DNA of 64,000 bases from Streptomyces luteolifulvus (GTDB lineage: Bacteria > Actinomycetota > Actinomycetes > Streptomycetales > Streptomycetaceae). Below the pieces are notes generated by a model, which was not told where the DNA came from, searched no databases, and saw only the letters and a list, made by a program, of their open reading frames with translations. How positions within the stretch are numbered: the first letter of the stretch is position 1; every line of letters begins with the position of its first letter. Positions 1 through 8,734 of this stretch are shown one piece after another. The stretch is from the NCBI RefSeq assembly GCF_008806595.1, contig NZ_VZRB01000015.1, positions 1 through 64,000 on the forward strand, given 5' to 3'. The translations under genes and the position numbers were made by a program.

Positions 1-167
1 TCGGCCAGCGGCGCCGCGGCGCTCGCCTCCGACGTACTGTCACTGCTGCCCTGGTCCGTCTGGTCACCGCAGGCGGTGAGCAGCAGCGCGCCTGCGACCG
101 CGATCGCACCGACCGCGGCAATCCGGGAGCGCGCGGCGGTGGTACGACGGGTGGTGCTTGCGGTCAT
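1..167 (-). CDS. Lipoprotein N-terminus, partial (probable solute-binding protein)
   Basis: Only the first 55 codons lie in the window; the gene continues past the left edge. ATG at 167-165 follows a GGAGGA ribosome site by 7 bases. The N-terminus has arginines (R7, R8, R13, R15), a hydrophobic stretch and a lipobox LTAC with Cys33 as the lipidation site, then a Gly/Asp/Ser-rich linker typical of exported lipoproteins. From memory, the gene beside this malic enzyme in S. coelicolor is an amino-acid ABC transporter binding protein. That role is inferred from synteny, because no ligand-binding domain is visible here. Confidence 0.8.
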   Translation of the reverse strand, partial: MTASTTRRTTAARSRIAAVGAIAVAGALLLTACGDQTDQGSSDSTSEASAAAPLA

Positions 168-785
168 GGTGGGTTCCTCCGGCGGATGGGTGGAGTTGCC
201 GATGGGGCTGAGCAGCCGCCGAGGGGTCGACGGTTGCCGTTGGGTTGACGAGAACACACACCTTCGAGTGTGGCGACCTCGTGTGATTACGGCATCTTGC
301 CATTCGGACGAAGCCATTCAGGGGACCCGACATGTCAAAATCGGATAACGGGTGACCCCCGAACCACACCAGGTCGGTACATCACGACCGCACCTTCTGC
401 GGGAATCTGCCCCTCGGGCCGGAAGATCTGCGGTCCATCTCAGGATATGGATGTTCGATTCGGATCGTTTGCGACTGTTTGGGTGTTGGTTGAATCTTCG
501 TCAAGTGCTCGTCGCGGACTTGTCCAGATATCTGCTCATGATTCGTGTCACCGCTATGCGACCGTCGCGCTCCGGAATGTGACCTTGCACGTATTGGACT
601 CGTCCCGGCGCAGTCCGTCCGGTAAGAAGGTTCTTTACACCCCTCATCCGGGGCTCAGGGCGCGTGTGCGGCGCGCCCGTCGCGTATGTCCCTTACGTAA
701 CACGACCTGGGCCGTGCGCGGTGCCCGCCCACTTCTCAACCAGGAGTGGCCACCCTCAACCATGAAGACCTAAGGGGTAAGACAA
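168..785. other. Divergent intergenic region between lipoprotein and malic enzyme genes
   Basis: This 618-base spacer separates two divergent genes and should hold both promoters. No credible coding region is seen: the short open frames have poor codon use and no ribosome sites. A TTGACA-like -35 hexamer lies on the minus strand at 338-333 without a convincing -10 partner. A small hairpin (CACAC at 257-261, GTGTG at 268-272) would fall in the lipoprotein leader. On the plus side an AAGGGG ribosome site lies about 8 bases before the malic enzyme GTG. Base composition is lower in GC than the flanking genes. Confidence 0.5.
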
Positions 786-2009
<1,224 letters not shown>

Positions 2010-2030
2010 GGTGAGGTGCTCCGACGTGTG

Positions 2031-2074
2031 AATGGCCCCGCCCATTTGGCCCCGTCCATCTGGGCGGGGCCATT
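2031..2074. terminator. Intrinsic terminator after malic enzyme
   Basis: A perfect 14-bp inverted repeat (AATGGGGCGGGGCCATT-like arms at 2031-2044 and 2061-2074) brackets a 16-base loop 21 bases after the malic enzyme stop and is followed by CCTTTA. The GC-rich stem with a weak T tract is usual for streptomycete terminators. Confidence 0.8.
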
Positions 2075-2241
2075 CCTTTACCCGCCCACCGGTCCGTTCG
2101 GGTGACTTTGGGGGTGGACGTCAGGTGTACGGCCCGTCCGGCGTCCGAGGGCGAGGCCCCGCCCGGTGCCCGAGGCAAGAGGGCATGTGTCACAGAGCTC
2201 CGTTGTTCCCCGTGCAGCCGGCGGAGCCTATCGTCAAGGTC

Positions 2242-3207
2242 ATGTTCGCTGCCTACGCCGCCCGAATCGACCGCGACCAGCCGCTGACCGGCCTCGAACT
2301 GGGGGAGCGTCCGGCTCCCGAGGCCCGGGCCGGCTGGAGCGTCGTCGACGTCAAGGCCGCCTCCCTCAACCATCACGACCTCTGGTCCCTGCGCGGCGTC
2401 GGCCTCCCCGAGGACCGGCTGCCGATGATCCTCGGCTGCGACGCTTCCGGCGTGGACGAGGACGGCAACGAGGTCGTCCTGCACTCCGTCATCGGCCAGA
2501 CCGGTCACGGCGTAGGTCCCAGGGAACCCCGTTCCATCCTTACCGAGCGCTACCAGGGCACCTTCGCCGAGCAGGTCGCCGTACCGACGTGGAACATCCT
2601 TCCGAAGCCCAAGGAGCTCTCCTTCGCGGAGGCCGCCTGTCTGCCCACGGCCTGGCTGACGGCGTATCGGATGCTCTTCACGAACGCCGGTGTACGCCCC
2701 GGTGATTCCGTTCTCGTTCAGGGGGCCGGCGGTGGTGTCGCGACGGCGGCCATTGTGCTCGGGAAGGCGGCGGGGCTGCGGGTCTTCGCGACCAGCCGGG
2801 ACGAGGCGAAGCGGAAGCGGGCCCTGGAACTGGGCGCGGTGGAGGCGGTGGAGCCGGGTGCGCGGCTGCCGCAGCGGGTGGACGCCGTCATCGAGACCGT
2901 CGGCGCGGCGACCTGGTCGCACTCGGTGAAGTCCCTGCGGCCCGGCGGCACGCTGGTGATCTCCGGCGCCACGAGCGGTGACCGGCCCTCGCACGCCGAA
3001 CTGACCCGCATCTTCTTCCTGGAGCTGAAGGTCGTCGGCTCCACGATGGGCACGAAGGACGAGCTGGAGGACCTGCTGTCCTTCTGCGCCGCGACCGGCG
3101 TACGTCCCGTCATCGACGAGGTGCTGCCGCTGGACCGGGCCCGGGAGGGCTTCGAACGGCTGGCTGCAGGGGACCAGTTCGGCAAGATCGTGCTGTCGAA
3201 CGTGTAG
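2242..3207 (+). CDS. Zinc-type/quinone oxidoreductase-like MDR dehydrogenase
   Basis: A 321-aa medium-chain dehydrogenase/reductase. The N-terminal GroES-like half carries AASLNHHDLWSLRG and ILGCDASGVVDE-like segments, and the Rossmann half has the glycine-rich VQGAGGGVATAA near residue 155. The structural-zinc cysteine cluster is absent, so quinone reductase-like chemistry is possible. The substrate is unknown. The frame is open well upstream, but family alignment and codon use favour ATG at 2242. There is no good ribosome site; TATCGT ends 7 bases before the ATG, so a leaderless transcript is possible. Flanked by terminators on both sides, it is probably monocistronic. Confidence 0.88.
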   Translation: MFAAYAARIDRDQPLTGLELGERPAPEARAGWSVVDVKAASLNHHDLWSLRGVGLPEDRLPMILGCDASGVDEDGNEVVLHSVIGQTGHGVGPREPRSILTERYQGTFAEQVAVPTWNILPKPKELSFAEAACLPTAWLTAYRMLFTNAGVRPGDSVLVQGAGGGVATAAIVLGKAAGLRVFATSRDEAKRKRALELGAVEAVEPGARLPQRVDAVIETVGAATWSHSVKSLRPGGTLVISGATSGDRPSHAELTRIFFLELKVVGSTMGTKDELEDLLSFCAATGVRPVIDEVLPLDRAREGFERLAAGDQFGKIVLSNV

Positions 3208-3282
3208 CGGTTACTGTCGGCCTGCCCAGGCCCTCCTCAAGGCTTCCTCGCGGCCGGTCCGGTTCCCGGGCCGGCTGTTGCC

Positions 3283-3309
3283 GTATACGGCATGTCGCAT
3301 GCCGTATGC
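3283..3309. terminator. Hairpin terminator downstream of MDR dehydrogenase
   Basis: A 12-bp stem (3283-3294 with 3298-3309, one G-T wobble) closes on a 3-base loop TCG, 76 bases after the dehydrogenase stop. It sits in a palindrome-rich stretch just before the promoter of the HTH gene, so it may insulate that promoter. No long T tract follows. Confidence 0.6.
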
Positions 3310-3321
3310 CGTTTGCCGCAT

Positions 3322-3368
3322 GTCAACCGTGGTTGACAGGTTCGGGCTTGTCAACGTAGGTTGACGTC
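3322..3368 (+). promoter_or_regulatory. Twin palindromic operator embedded in a leaderless promoter
   Basis: Two perfect copies of GTCAAC-N4-GTTGAC lie at 3322-3337 and 3350-3365, 28 bp apart. The right arm of the first supplies a consensus -35 TTGACA (3333-3338). TAGGTT (3357-3362) lies 18 bases on as the -10, and the predicted transcription start falls on the A of the ATG at 3369. A dimer bound to both sites would cover the -35 and -10. Autoregulation by the adjacent HTH protein is the simplest inference. Confidence 0.75.
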
Positions 3369-3578
3369 ATGACCGAAGCAACGGATCTCGCTGAGCGTGC
3401 GGGAGACCGCGACCCCCGGGTCGGGCTGCGTGCCGTGGCCGCGCTGCGCAGGCTGCTGGAGCAGCTGGAGGCCGTGCAGGTGCGCAGTGCGCGCAACCAG
3501 GGCTGGTCGTGGCAGGAGATCGCCGCGGAACTCGGTGTGAGCAGGCAGGCCGTGCACAAGAAGTACGGGAGGCAGTGA
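3369..3578 (+). CDS. Small helix-turn-helix DNA-binding protein
   Basis: A 69-aa protein that is almost entirely one DNA-binding domain. An N-terminal amphipathic helix (VAALRRLLEQLEAVQV) precedes WSWQEIAAELGVSRQAVHKKYG, a clear helix-turn-helix with its recognition helix at the C-terminus. No ligand domain. The ATG coincides with the predicted transcription start, so translation is probably leaderless. The stop overlaps the start of the Clp-N gene by one base (TGATG), indicating translational coupling. It most likely represses its own operon through the palindromes just upstream. Confidence 0.88.
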   Translation: MTEATDLAERAGDRDPRVGLRAVAALRRLLEQLEAVQVRSARNQGWSWQEIAAELGVSRQAVHKKYGRQ

Positions 3579-4150
3579 TGTTCGAACGGTTCACGAAGGA
3601 CGCCCGTGCCGTGGTCGAGGGCGCGGTGGGGCATGCCGAGCGGGAGGGCGCGGAGCGGGTCGAGGAGACGCATGTACTGCTCTCGCTGCTCGACCGTGAG
3701 GGCACTCGCGGATCGTTCGCGCTGGCCTCGCTGGGTCTGCCGCCCGGCGGGCGGGAGGCGCTGGTGCGCGACCTGGCCGAGGCCCGCCGCCGTGGCGGCC
3801 TCTCCAAGGCCGACGCGGATGCCCTGTCCGGGCTGGGCATCGACCTGGCGGAGATCGTGTCCCGGGTCGAGGAGGCGCACGGCGAAGGGGCGTTGGGGGC
3901 CGTGGGCCGGGGCGCCCTCTTCGGGGGACGGTCCGGGCGGCGGCCGTTCAGCCGCGGGGCCAAGGACCTCCTCACCGCAACGCTGCGCGTCGCCCTGGCG
4001 CGCCGAGAACGGGCCATCGGTGACGAACACATCCTCCTGGCCCTGACGCTCCGCCCCGGCGTCCCCGCGGAGACCCTGGCCGACCACGGGGTGACACACA
4101 GCTCCCTGACACAGCTGCTGTACGGGGAGGGGGAGGCAAAGGCAGGCTGA
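3578..4150 (+). CDS. Stand-alone Clp N-terminal domain protein
   Basis: A 190-aa protein with two ClpA/ClpC N-domain repeats. The first (residues 1-65) begins MFERFTKDARAVVEGAV and contains EETHVLLSLL; the second (about 125-185) has FSRGAKDLLTATLRVAL and GDEHILLALTL. No AAA+ module, Walker motif or protease domain is present. Such proteins could bind ClpC substrates or adaptors, or compete with the ClpC N-domain, but this is inference. Start ATG overlaps the HTH stop and has a GGGAGG site within that gene, so the two are one operon. Confidence 0.88.
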   Translation: MFERFTKDARAVVEGAVGHAEREGAERVEETHVLLSLLDREGTRGSFALASLGLPPGGREALVRDLAEARRRGGLSKADADALSGLGIDLAEIVSRVEEAHGEGALGAVGRGALFGGRSGRRPFSRGAKDLLTATLRVALARRERAIGDEHILLALTLRPGVPAETLADHGVTHSSLTQLLYGEGEAKAG

Positions 4151-4187
4151 ATGCTTTGAACGGAACGGCCGCGAGGGGCAACCCCCG

Positions 4188-4464
4188 GGGGTGCGGGGCT
4201 GTACCGGTGTGGGGGTCCGCTGCGTGGGGGGCGACCTGTTGCAGGCGGCCCGCGTCCGCCGCTCGGTCGAATCGCCCGAGCTGTTTCGCCAGGCGGCGGG
4301 CCTCGCCGAGTTGTTCGCGTGTGGCGCCGTGGTCGCGGGCCGCGCCATCGGGCGCTGGCGACAGCACCCCTGAGATGCGGGGCTGTGCCAGTGTGCGGGC
4401 CCGCCGCGTGGGGGCGACCTGTTGCAGGCCACCCGCATCCGCCGCTCAGACGAATCGCCCGAGC
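4188..4464. repeat. Decayed tandem duplication of the padR 3' region
   Basis: The convergent spacer between the Clp-N gene and padR is built from copies. Segment X occurs at 4188-4281 and again at 4373-4464 with roughly 85-90% identity by eye. Between them, 4283-4352 is a diverged copy of 4549-4618, which is the last part of the padR coding region. Read on the minus strand the copy still gives ARDHG-x-T-x-x-QL-x-EARR, matching the PadR C-terminus. About 84 bp around the true stop is missing from the copy. No intact gene is present. Confidence 0.75.
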
Positions 4465-4500
4465 ACTTTAGCCTGGCGCCCAGTCCGAGCCCCCAGAGGC

Positions 4501-5562
4501 TCAGGCCTTGGGTGCACGCAGCAGCGCCCCGATATGAGCCGCCGCCGACGACAGATGGCGGCGGGCCTCGCGGAGTTGGTCGGCTGTGACCCCGTGATCG
4601 CGGGCCGCATCGCGGATGTCGTCACGGAAGCGGTCGAGCAGGCGGTCCAGATCGCGTGCCGGGTCACCGGAGGGATCCGCGCTCTCGTGGGCCCAGGCCG
4701 GTTCGTACTCGGCCGGGAAGTCCTGCGGGGTGTGCGAGTAGTCCGGCCGTGAGGCCTGCTTCTCGGCGCCGCCGCGTGCAAAGCCGAAGTCCTTTCCGAA
4801 CTCCTTGCCGTAGTCCCTTCCGAACTCGCCGAACTCCTTGGCGAGTTCGGTCAGCCCCTCGCGCACGCCCGTCGGCCAGTCGCCCCGCGAGAAGTGGTCC
4901 TGCACCTGCTCCTGAACCCGCCGGGCGATGCGCTGCATCTCCTCCTGTGCCTGGGCCCGGGCCCGGTCCTGTGCCTCCTTGGCCTGGCGCCTGGCCCGCT
5001 GGGCCTCCTCGCGGGCCCGCCGGCTCTCGTCCTTGGCGCGCCGGGCCTGCTCCTTCCACTCCTGCTTGACGCGGCGCATCTCCTCCTTGGCGGCGCGCCA
5101 CGCCTCCTTCTCGTCCCGATCGGTGAAGTCCCCGAAGGGGGAGTCTTGTTCGCCGCCGGCCCTGGTCCCATTGCGCCGGGCCTCGCTGGCCGCCGCCCGC
5201 ATCTCGCGCCGCAGGTCGCCCGCCGCGCCACGCACATCGGCCCGGATCTCGGCGGCGAGTTCGGCGACCGACTCGCGGATCTCCAGTTCCAGGTCGGCCA
5301 GTTCGCCGCTGCGGTCGGCCAGTTCCTCGCGGCCCAGGTCGGTGATGGCGTACACCTTGCGGCCGCCCTCGGTGGTGTGCGTGACCAGGCCCTCGGCCTC
5401 CAGCTTGGCCAGTCGCGGGTACACGGTGCCCGCCGAGGGCGCGTACAGCCCCTGGAAGCGCTCCTCCAGGAGCCGGATCACCTCGTAGCCGTGGCGCGGG
5501 GCCTCGTCGAGCAGCTTCAGCAGGTAGAGGCGGAGGCGTCCGTGGGCGAAGACGGGGGGCAT
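4501..5562 (-). CDS. PadR-family regulator with a long charged helix
   Basis: A 353-aa protein. Residues 1-80 form the PadR winged helix (RLRLYLLKLLDEAPRHGYEV, then AGTVYPRLAKLEAEGLV and a GGRKVYAIT wing). Residues about 85-230 are extremely rich in Arg, Glu, Lys and Ala with heptad- or ER/K-like spacing, consistent with a long coiled coil or single alpha helix. The remainder is acidic and ends in a helical segment. Usual PadR proteins are 110-190 aa. ATG at 5562 lies one base after the stop of the DUF4097 gene and uses an AAGGTG site, so it is the second gene of that operon. Target and signal are unknown. Confidence 0.88.
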   Translation of the reverse strand: MPPVFAHGRLRLYLLKLLDEAPRHGYEVIRLLEERFQGLYAPSAGTVYPRLAKLEAEGLVTHTTEGGRKVYAITDLGREELADRSGELADLELEIRESVAELAAEIRADVRGAAGDLRREMRAAASEARRNGTRAGGEQDSPFGDFTDRDEKEAWRAAKEEMRRVKQEWKEQARRAKDESRRAREEAQRARRQAKEAQDRARAQAQEEMQRIARRVQEQVQDHFSRGDWPTGVREGLTELAKEFGEFGRDYGKEFGKDFGFARGGAEKQASRPDYSHTPQDFPAEYEPAWAHESADPSGDPARDLDRLLDRFRDDIRDAARDHGVTADQLREARRHLSSAAAHIGALLRAPKA

Positions 5563-5563
5563 G

Positions 5564-6490
5564 TCAGAGCACCTTCTTGTCGGTCGTGCCGTCGGCCGGG
5601 GTGCTGGTCGAACCGCCGCCCGGACCGGAGACGGCATTCTCCCGCGAACCGGGGTCCCCGGTGTCCCGCTGCTCCTGCTCGTCCTCGGCCGGCGGCCGGC
5701 GCAGGAGGGCGATGGAGCCGGAGACGGTCGTTGCGCGCAGTCTGCCGGTGCCCGCCCCCAGACGGCCGGTGATCTTGTGGGCGCCCCACTGGCCGTGCAC
5801 CCGCAGACCGTCGAAGGCGTTGGAGATCGTGCCGCTCGCGGTGTTCGCCTCGACCTCGGCGTCCGCCGGGGCGGGCAGCCGGATGGCGATCTCGCCGGAG
5901 ACGCTGGTCAGGCTGATGTCGGTGGGGCCGTCCGGATCGAGGTCGACGATCATGGAGCCGCTGACCGAGTCGGCCCGCACGGAGGAGCCCGCGCCCTCGA
6001 CGACGGTGAGGTCCCCGGAGACGGAGTTGAACCGGAGGTCGCCGGTGACCGCCTGGGCCTCCAGGTTCCCCGACACGGTGTCCGCGCGGACGGGGCCGGA
6101 GACGGCGACGAGGGTCGTGTCGCCCGTGACCCCCTTGATCGCCGAGGGTCCGCGCAGCCCGGACACGACGGCGCCGGCGCCCACCACACCCACCTCGACC
6201 CGGGTGTCGGCCGGCACGGCCAGGGAGACGACGGCACTGCGCCGCCAGCCCTTGCGGTCGAGCCACTTGAGGAAGCCCTTCCAGGGCAGGTCGTCGTACG
6301 CCACGGTGAGCGTGCCGGCCTGCTGGGTGACGACCAGGGGCGGTCCCACGATCTCGGAGACCTCCAGGCGGGCGGAACCCTCGTCCGTGCCCACCACGTT
6401 CACCGTTCCGTTGACCACGCGTACGTGGAGCTCTTTCACGGGCTCGTCGAACGTGAGCTTCCTCGGCTCTGTGACGGACCACTCGGACAT
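5564..6490 (-). CDS. DUF4097 beta-helix protein
   Basis: A 308-aa protein of the DUF4097/adhesin-like family. Repeated short beta-strand units such as VSGDLTVVEGAGSSVRADSVSGS and SVSGEIAIRLP build a probable right-handed beta-helix. There is no signal peptide or membrane segment, so it should be cytosolic or peripheral. Ribosome site GGGGAGG precedes the ATG at 6490. First gene of a two-gene operon with padR; operator-like palindromes lie just upstream. The family often sits beside PadR regulators or stress-response operons, but its biochemical role is not known. Confidence 0.88.
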   Translation of the reverse strand: MSEWSVTEPRKLTFDEPVKELHVRVVNGTVNVVGTDEGSARLEVSEIVGPPLVVTQQAGTLTVAYDDLPWKGFLKWLDRKGWRRSAVVSLAVPADTRVEVGVVGAGAVVSGLRGPSAIKGVTGDTTLVAVSGPVRADTVSGNLEAQAVTGDLRFNSVSGDLTVVEGAGSSVRADSVSGSMIVDLDPDGPTDISLTSVSGEIAIRLPAPADAEVEANTASGTISNAFDGLRVHGQWGAHKITGRLGAGTGRLRATTVSGSIALLRRPPAEDEQEQRDTGDPGSRENAVSGPGGGSTSTPADGTTDKKVL

Positions 6491-6508
6491 GATCGACCTC
6501 CCCGTAGC

Positions 6509-6549
6509 GACGCGCCATATCGCGTCTTCCCGCTATTCACGATATATCG
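6509..6549 (-). promoter_or_regulatory. Candidate PadR operator region
   Basis: Two palindromic elements lie 19-59 bases before the DUF4097 start: GACGCG-N6-CGCGTC at 6509-6526 and CGATATATCG at 6540-6549. They share ATATCGCG as a direct repeat 27 bp apart (6517 and 6544). AT-rich dyads are typical PadR targets, and the gene is co-transcribed with padR, so autoregulation is plausible. Confidence 0.55.
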
Positions 6550-6636
6550 CGGCCGGGGAAAGTCAAGGCACCCGTTCCGGGGATGTCGAGGCTGCGAAAA
6601 CGCTCAAACGGGGGTGGATCGCCCTAACGTGTGACT

Positions 6637-7485
6637 ATGTCGACGGAACCTGCCCGTACCGGACCCGCCGGTGCCGCCCCCGGCGCCCTGCTCCTGTGCC
6701 GGGCCGCGCCCGAATCCGTCGCCCCCGCCGCACGGCTGCTGCGCGAGCGGATGCTGCTCGCGCGCGCGGGTGACGACTGGTGTGCCCTCGTGCCCGAGGG
6801 AAAGCCCTGGCTGCACGGTGGCGAACCGGTCGACCAGGTACTCACCGGCTGGGCCGCGGCTCTGGCCGTCGGCGCTTCCTGGCCCGTACTCGCCCTGTGG
6901 TGGGACGCCGACCACGCGGGCTTCACGCTCGCGTCCGGCTTCCGCCGCCCCGTCGGCTACGTCTGGCTCGCGAACGGCACTCCGGCCGGCGAGGACGAGG
7001 CCATGCGTACCTTCGCCGCCCGCCTCGGGCTCGACCCGGTCCTGGACGTACAGTCGCTGGACGAGCTGACGAAGCCGGACGCGGAGGCCGACGCCCGCGC
7101 CCGTCTGCACGGTCTGCTCGCGGTCCTCACGCGCGCGGGCGTGTCCTTGTCCGCCGGCCTCACCCCGGGCGAACCTCCGGAGCTCCTTCGCGAGACGGCC
7201 CTGGGCCGTCCGGACGCCCACGCCGTCGAGTGGCCCGACCCGGGCGAGGTGCTCCGCACCGGACCTGGCGCAGCAGCAGGCGGCCGACCGGGCCCGTACG
7301 TCCCCTGGCCCTGGACGGGTGGCCCCCAGGCCCGCACCCTGGCCCTCGCCCAGATGGCGGCCGGCATCCCCGTCACGGTCTGGGGCCTACGGCGCCGCAG
7401 CGGCGGCTGGATCACGGCGGGGGCGCTCCTGCTGGCCCATGGCGCGCTGGGGTTCTTCTATGGCCTGGCCCATCCGCTCGATTGA
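6637..7485 (+). CDS. Conserved hypothetical protein with C-terminal membrane segment
   Basis: A 282-aa protein of unknown function. Residues 1-230 form a soluble, Ala/Pro/Leu-rich domain with WPVLALWWDADHAGFTLASG and a region starting DEAMRTFAARLGLDP. The last 50 residues contain WITAGALLLAHGALGFF, a probable single membrane helix near the C-terminus. ATG at 6637 has no ribosome site; TAACGT ends 6 bases upstream, matching a -10 that would give a leaderless mRNA. A GTG at 6631 is the alternative start. Copies of its 3' end fill the spacer that follows. Confidence 0.75.
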   Translation: MSTEPARTGPAGAAPGALLLCRAAPESVAPAARLLRERMLLARAGDDWCALVPEGKPWLHGGEPVDQVLTGWAAALAVGASWPVLALWWDADHAGFTLASGFRRPVGYVWLANGTPAGEDEAMRTFAARLGLDPVLDVQSLDELTKPDAEADARARLHGLLAVLTRAGVSLSAGLTPGEPPELLRETALGRPDAHAVEWPDPGEVLRTGPGAAAGGRPGPYVPWPWTGGPQARTLALAQMAAGIPVTVWGLRRRSGGWITAGALLLAHGALGFFYGLAHPLD

Positions 7486-7968
7486 CGGGCGTCGGCAGGG
7501 AGGTGCGGCCGTCGGGGCTCCCCAGCGGGGGAGTCCTCTCTCCGCGGCCGGGCGCGTGCGGCGCTGCAGCGCTGGCTGGATTGCGGCGGGGGTTCTCCGG
7601 CTGGCTCCCGGTGCGCTGGGGTTCTTCTACGGCCTGGCCCATCCGGTCGACTGACGGGCGTCGGCAGGAGGGGCGGTCGCCGGGGCTCCCCAGCGGGGGA
7701 GTCCACTCCGCGGCCGGGTGCCTGTCGCGCCAGCGCCAGCTGGATCTGCTGGCCCACCCGCTCGACTGACAGGCCTGGACAGAGAGGGGCGGCCATCCGG
7801 GCCCTCAGCGGGGGAGTCCTCTCTCCGCGGCCGGGTGCCTGTGGCGCCGCAGCGCTGGTTGGATCGCGGCGGGGGGCGCACCCTCCTCCTGCCCCACGGC
7901 GCGCTGGGGCTCTGCCGCGCCCTTGACCCGCCCGCTCGACTCACGCCTCGGCAAGAGACGGCCGCCGC
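7405..7968. repeat. Tandem decayed copies of the preceding gene's 3' end
   Basis: Four head-to-tail units follow the pattern of the last ~80 bp of the upstream gene plus ~85 bp of trailer. They begin near 7405 (the gene itself), 7574, 7738 and 7856, so the period is about 165-169 bp where undeleted. Unit 2 still encodes a near-copy of the C-terminus (ALGFFYGLAHPVD and stop). Unit 3 has lost the middle of the coding part. Unit 4 is the most diverged. All units share CAGCGGGGGAGTCC in the trailer except the last. This explains the whole 520-bp convergent spacer. Confidence 0.8.
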
Positions 7969-8006
7969 ACACGGCCCCCGCCGACGCCCCCGCAGGAAAG
8001 CCCGTC

Positions 8007-8186
8007 CTACTCCTCGTCCTCGTCGTCCAGTCGCGCCAGCCACGTCGCCAGTCGCTCCACCGGTACCTCGAAGTCCGGGTTCAGGTCGACGAACGTCCGC
8101 AACTGCTCGGCGAGCCACTCGAAGGTGACCTCTTCCTCGCCGCGCCGCTTCTCCAGTTCTTCGATGCCTCGGTCGGTGAAGTACAA
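8007..8186 (-). CDS. DUF6104-type small protein
   Basis: A 59-aa protein starting at TTG (8186-8184), preceded by AGGAG with a 6-base spacing. Sequence runs YFTDRGIEELEKRRGEEEV through FEWLAEQLRTFVDLNPDFEVP to a very acidic C-terminus DDEDEE. I recognise this as the short actinobacterial family listed as DUF6104. It is soluble, probably helical, of unknown function. It has no ATG and is easily missed. It faces the upstream hypothetical gene across the repeat-filled spacer. Confidence 0.85.
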   Translation of the reverse strand: MYFTDRGIEELEKRRGEEEVTFEWLAEQLRTFVDLNPDFEVPVERLATWLARLDDEDEE

Positions 8187-8374
8187 CTCTTGCTCCTGAT
8201 GCGGACGGGACAGCCCTGGGGCCTACTCCCTCAGGGTAGGCCGTGGCACTCGGCGCCCGCGCCGCGCGGGTCGGGTGCGTCGTCCGCAACCAAGTGGGGT
8301 ATGAGCCTCGTCGCAGTTCAAGTGGGCGCCGGTCACGGCAGGTCGGCCGGCGGAGAGCTCGACGGGGGAGCGGG

Positions 8375-8734
8375 ATGAGTCACATCCAGGATGTCGAACT
8401 TCCGGACGGTACGGTGATCACCGCCCGGATCGGGGCGGGGGACGCGTACGGCGACCAGGAGGACGTGGGTTTCACCGAGGCCGCCGTCGCCAAGATCGAA
8501 CAGCTCCAGGAGCTGATCAAGGGCGTCGGCGCCACCGTCCTCGACGCGGCCCGCACGGCCAAGCCCCACGAGGCCGCCATCACCTTCGGTGTGGAGCTGA
8601 CCGCCAAGGAGGGCCTGGCGGTCGCCGTACTCGCCCGGGGTGAGGCCAAGGCCTCCCTGGAGGTCACGCTGACCTGGCAGTTCGACCGCAGCCCCGCGGC
8701 ACAGGACGACGGGGACCCGGCCGCGCATGACTGA
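8375..8734 (+). CDS. Trypsin-co-occurring domain 1 (Trypco1) protein
   Basis: A 119-aa protein with the CU044_2847/Trypco1 pattern: N-terminal strands (VELPDGTVITARIG), a central helix (VAKIEQLQELIKGVGATVLDA), then AAITFGVELTAKEGLAVAVL-type strands and an acidic tail. The family accompanies trypsin-like proteases in bacterial conflict systems and is thought to regulate or present substrates to them. ATG at 8375 has a GGGGGAG site. Its stop overlaps the protease gene start by 8 bases, so the two are translationally coupled. Confidence 0.88.
   Translation: MSHIQDVELPDGTVITARIGAGDAYGDQEDVGFTEAAVAKIEQLQELIKGVGATVLDAARTAKPHEAAITFGVELTAKEGLAVAVLARGEAKASLEVTLTWQFDRSPAAQDDGDPAAHD

Noticed and set aside
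2032..2241. N-terminal extension of the MDR dehydrogenase to 2032
   Set aside because: It would read through the malic enzyme terminator, and the extra residues show no conserved pattern.
4191..4373. Short plus-strand open frame in the PadR/Clp-N spacer
   Set aside because: It lies wholly within the decayed padR-tail repeat and its frame is incidental.
7405..7968. Possible CRISPR array because of regular spacing
   Set aside because: Units are ~165 bp copies of a gene end with no conserved short repeat, no unique spacers and no cas genes.
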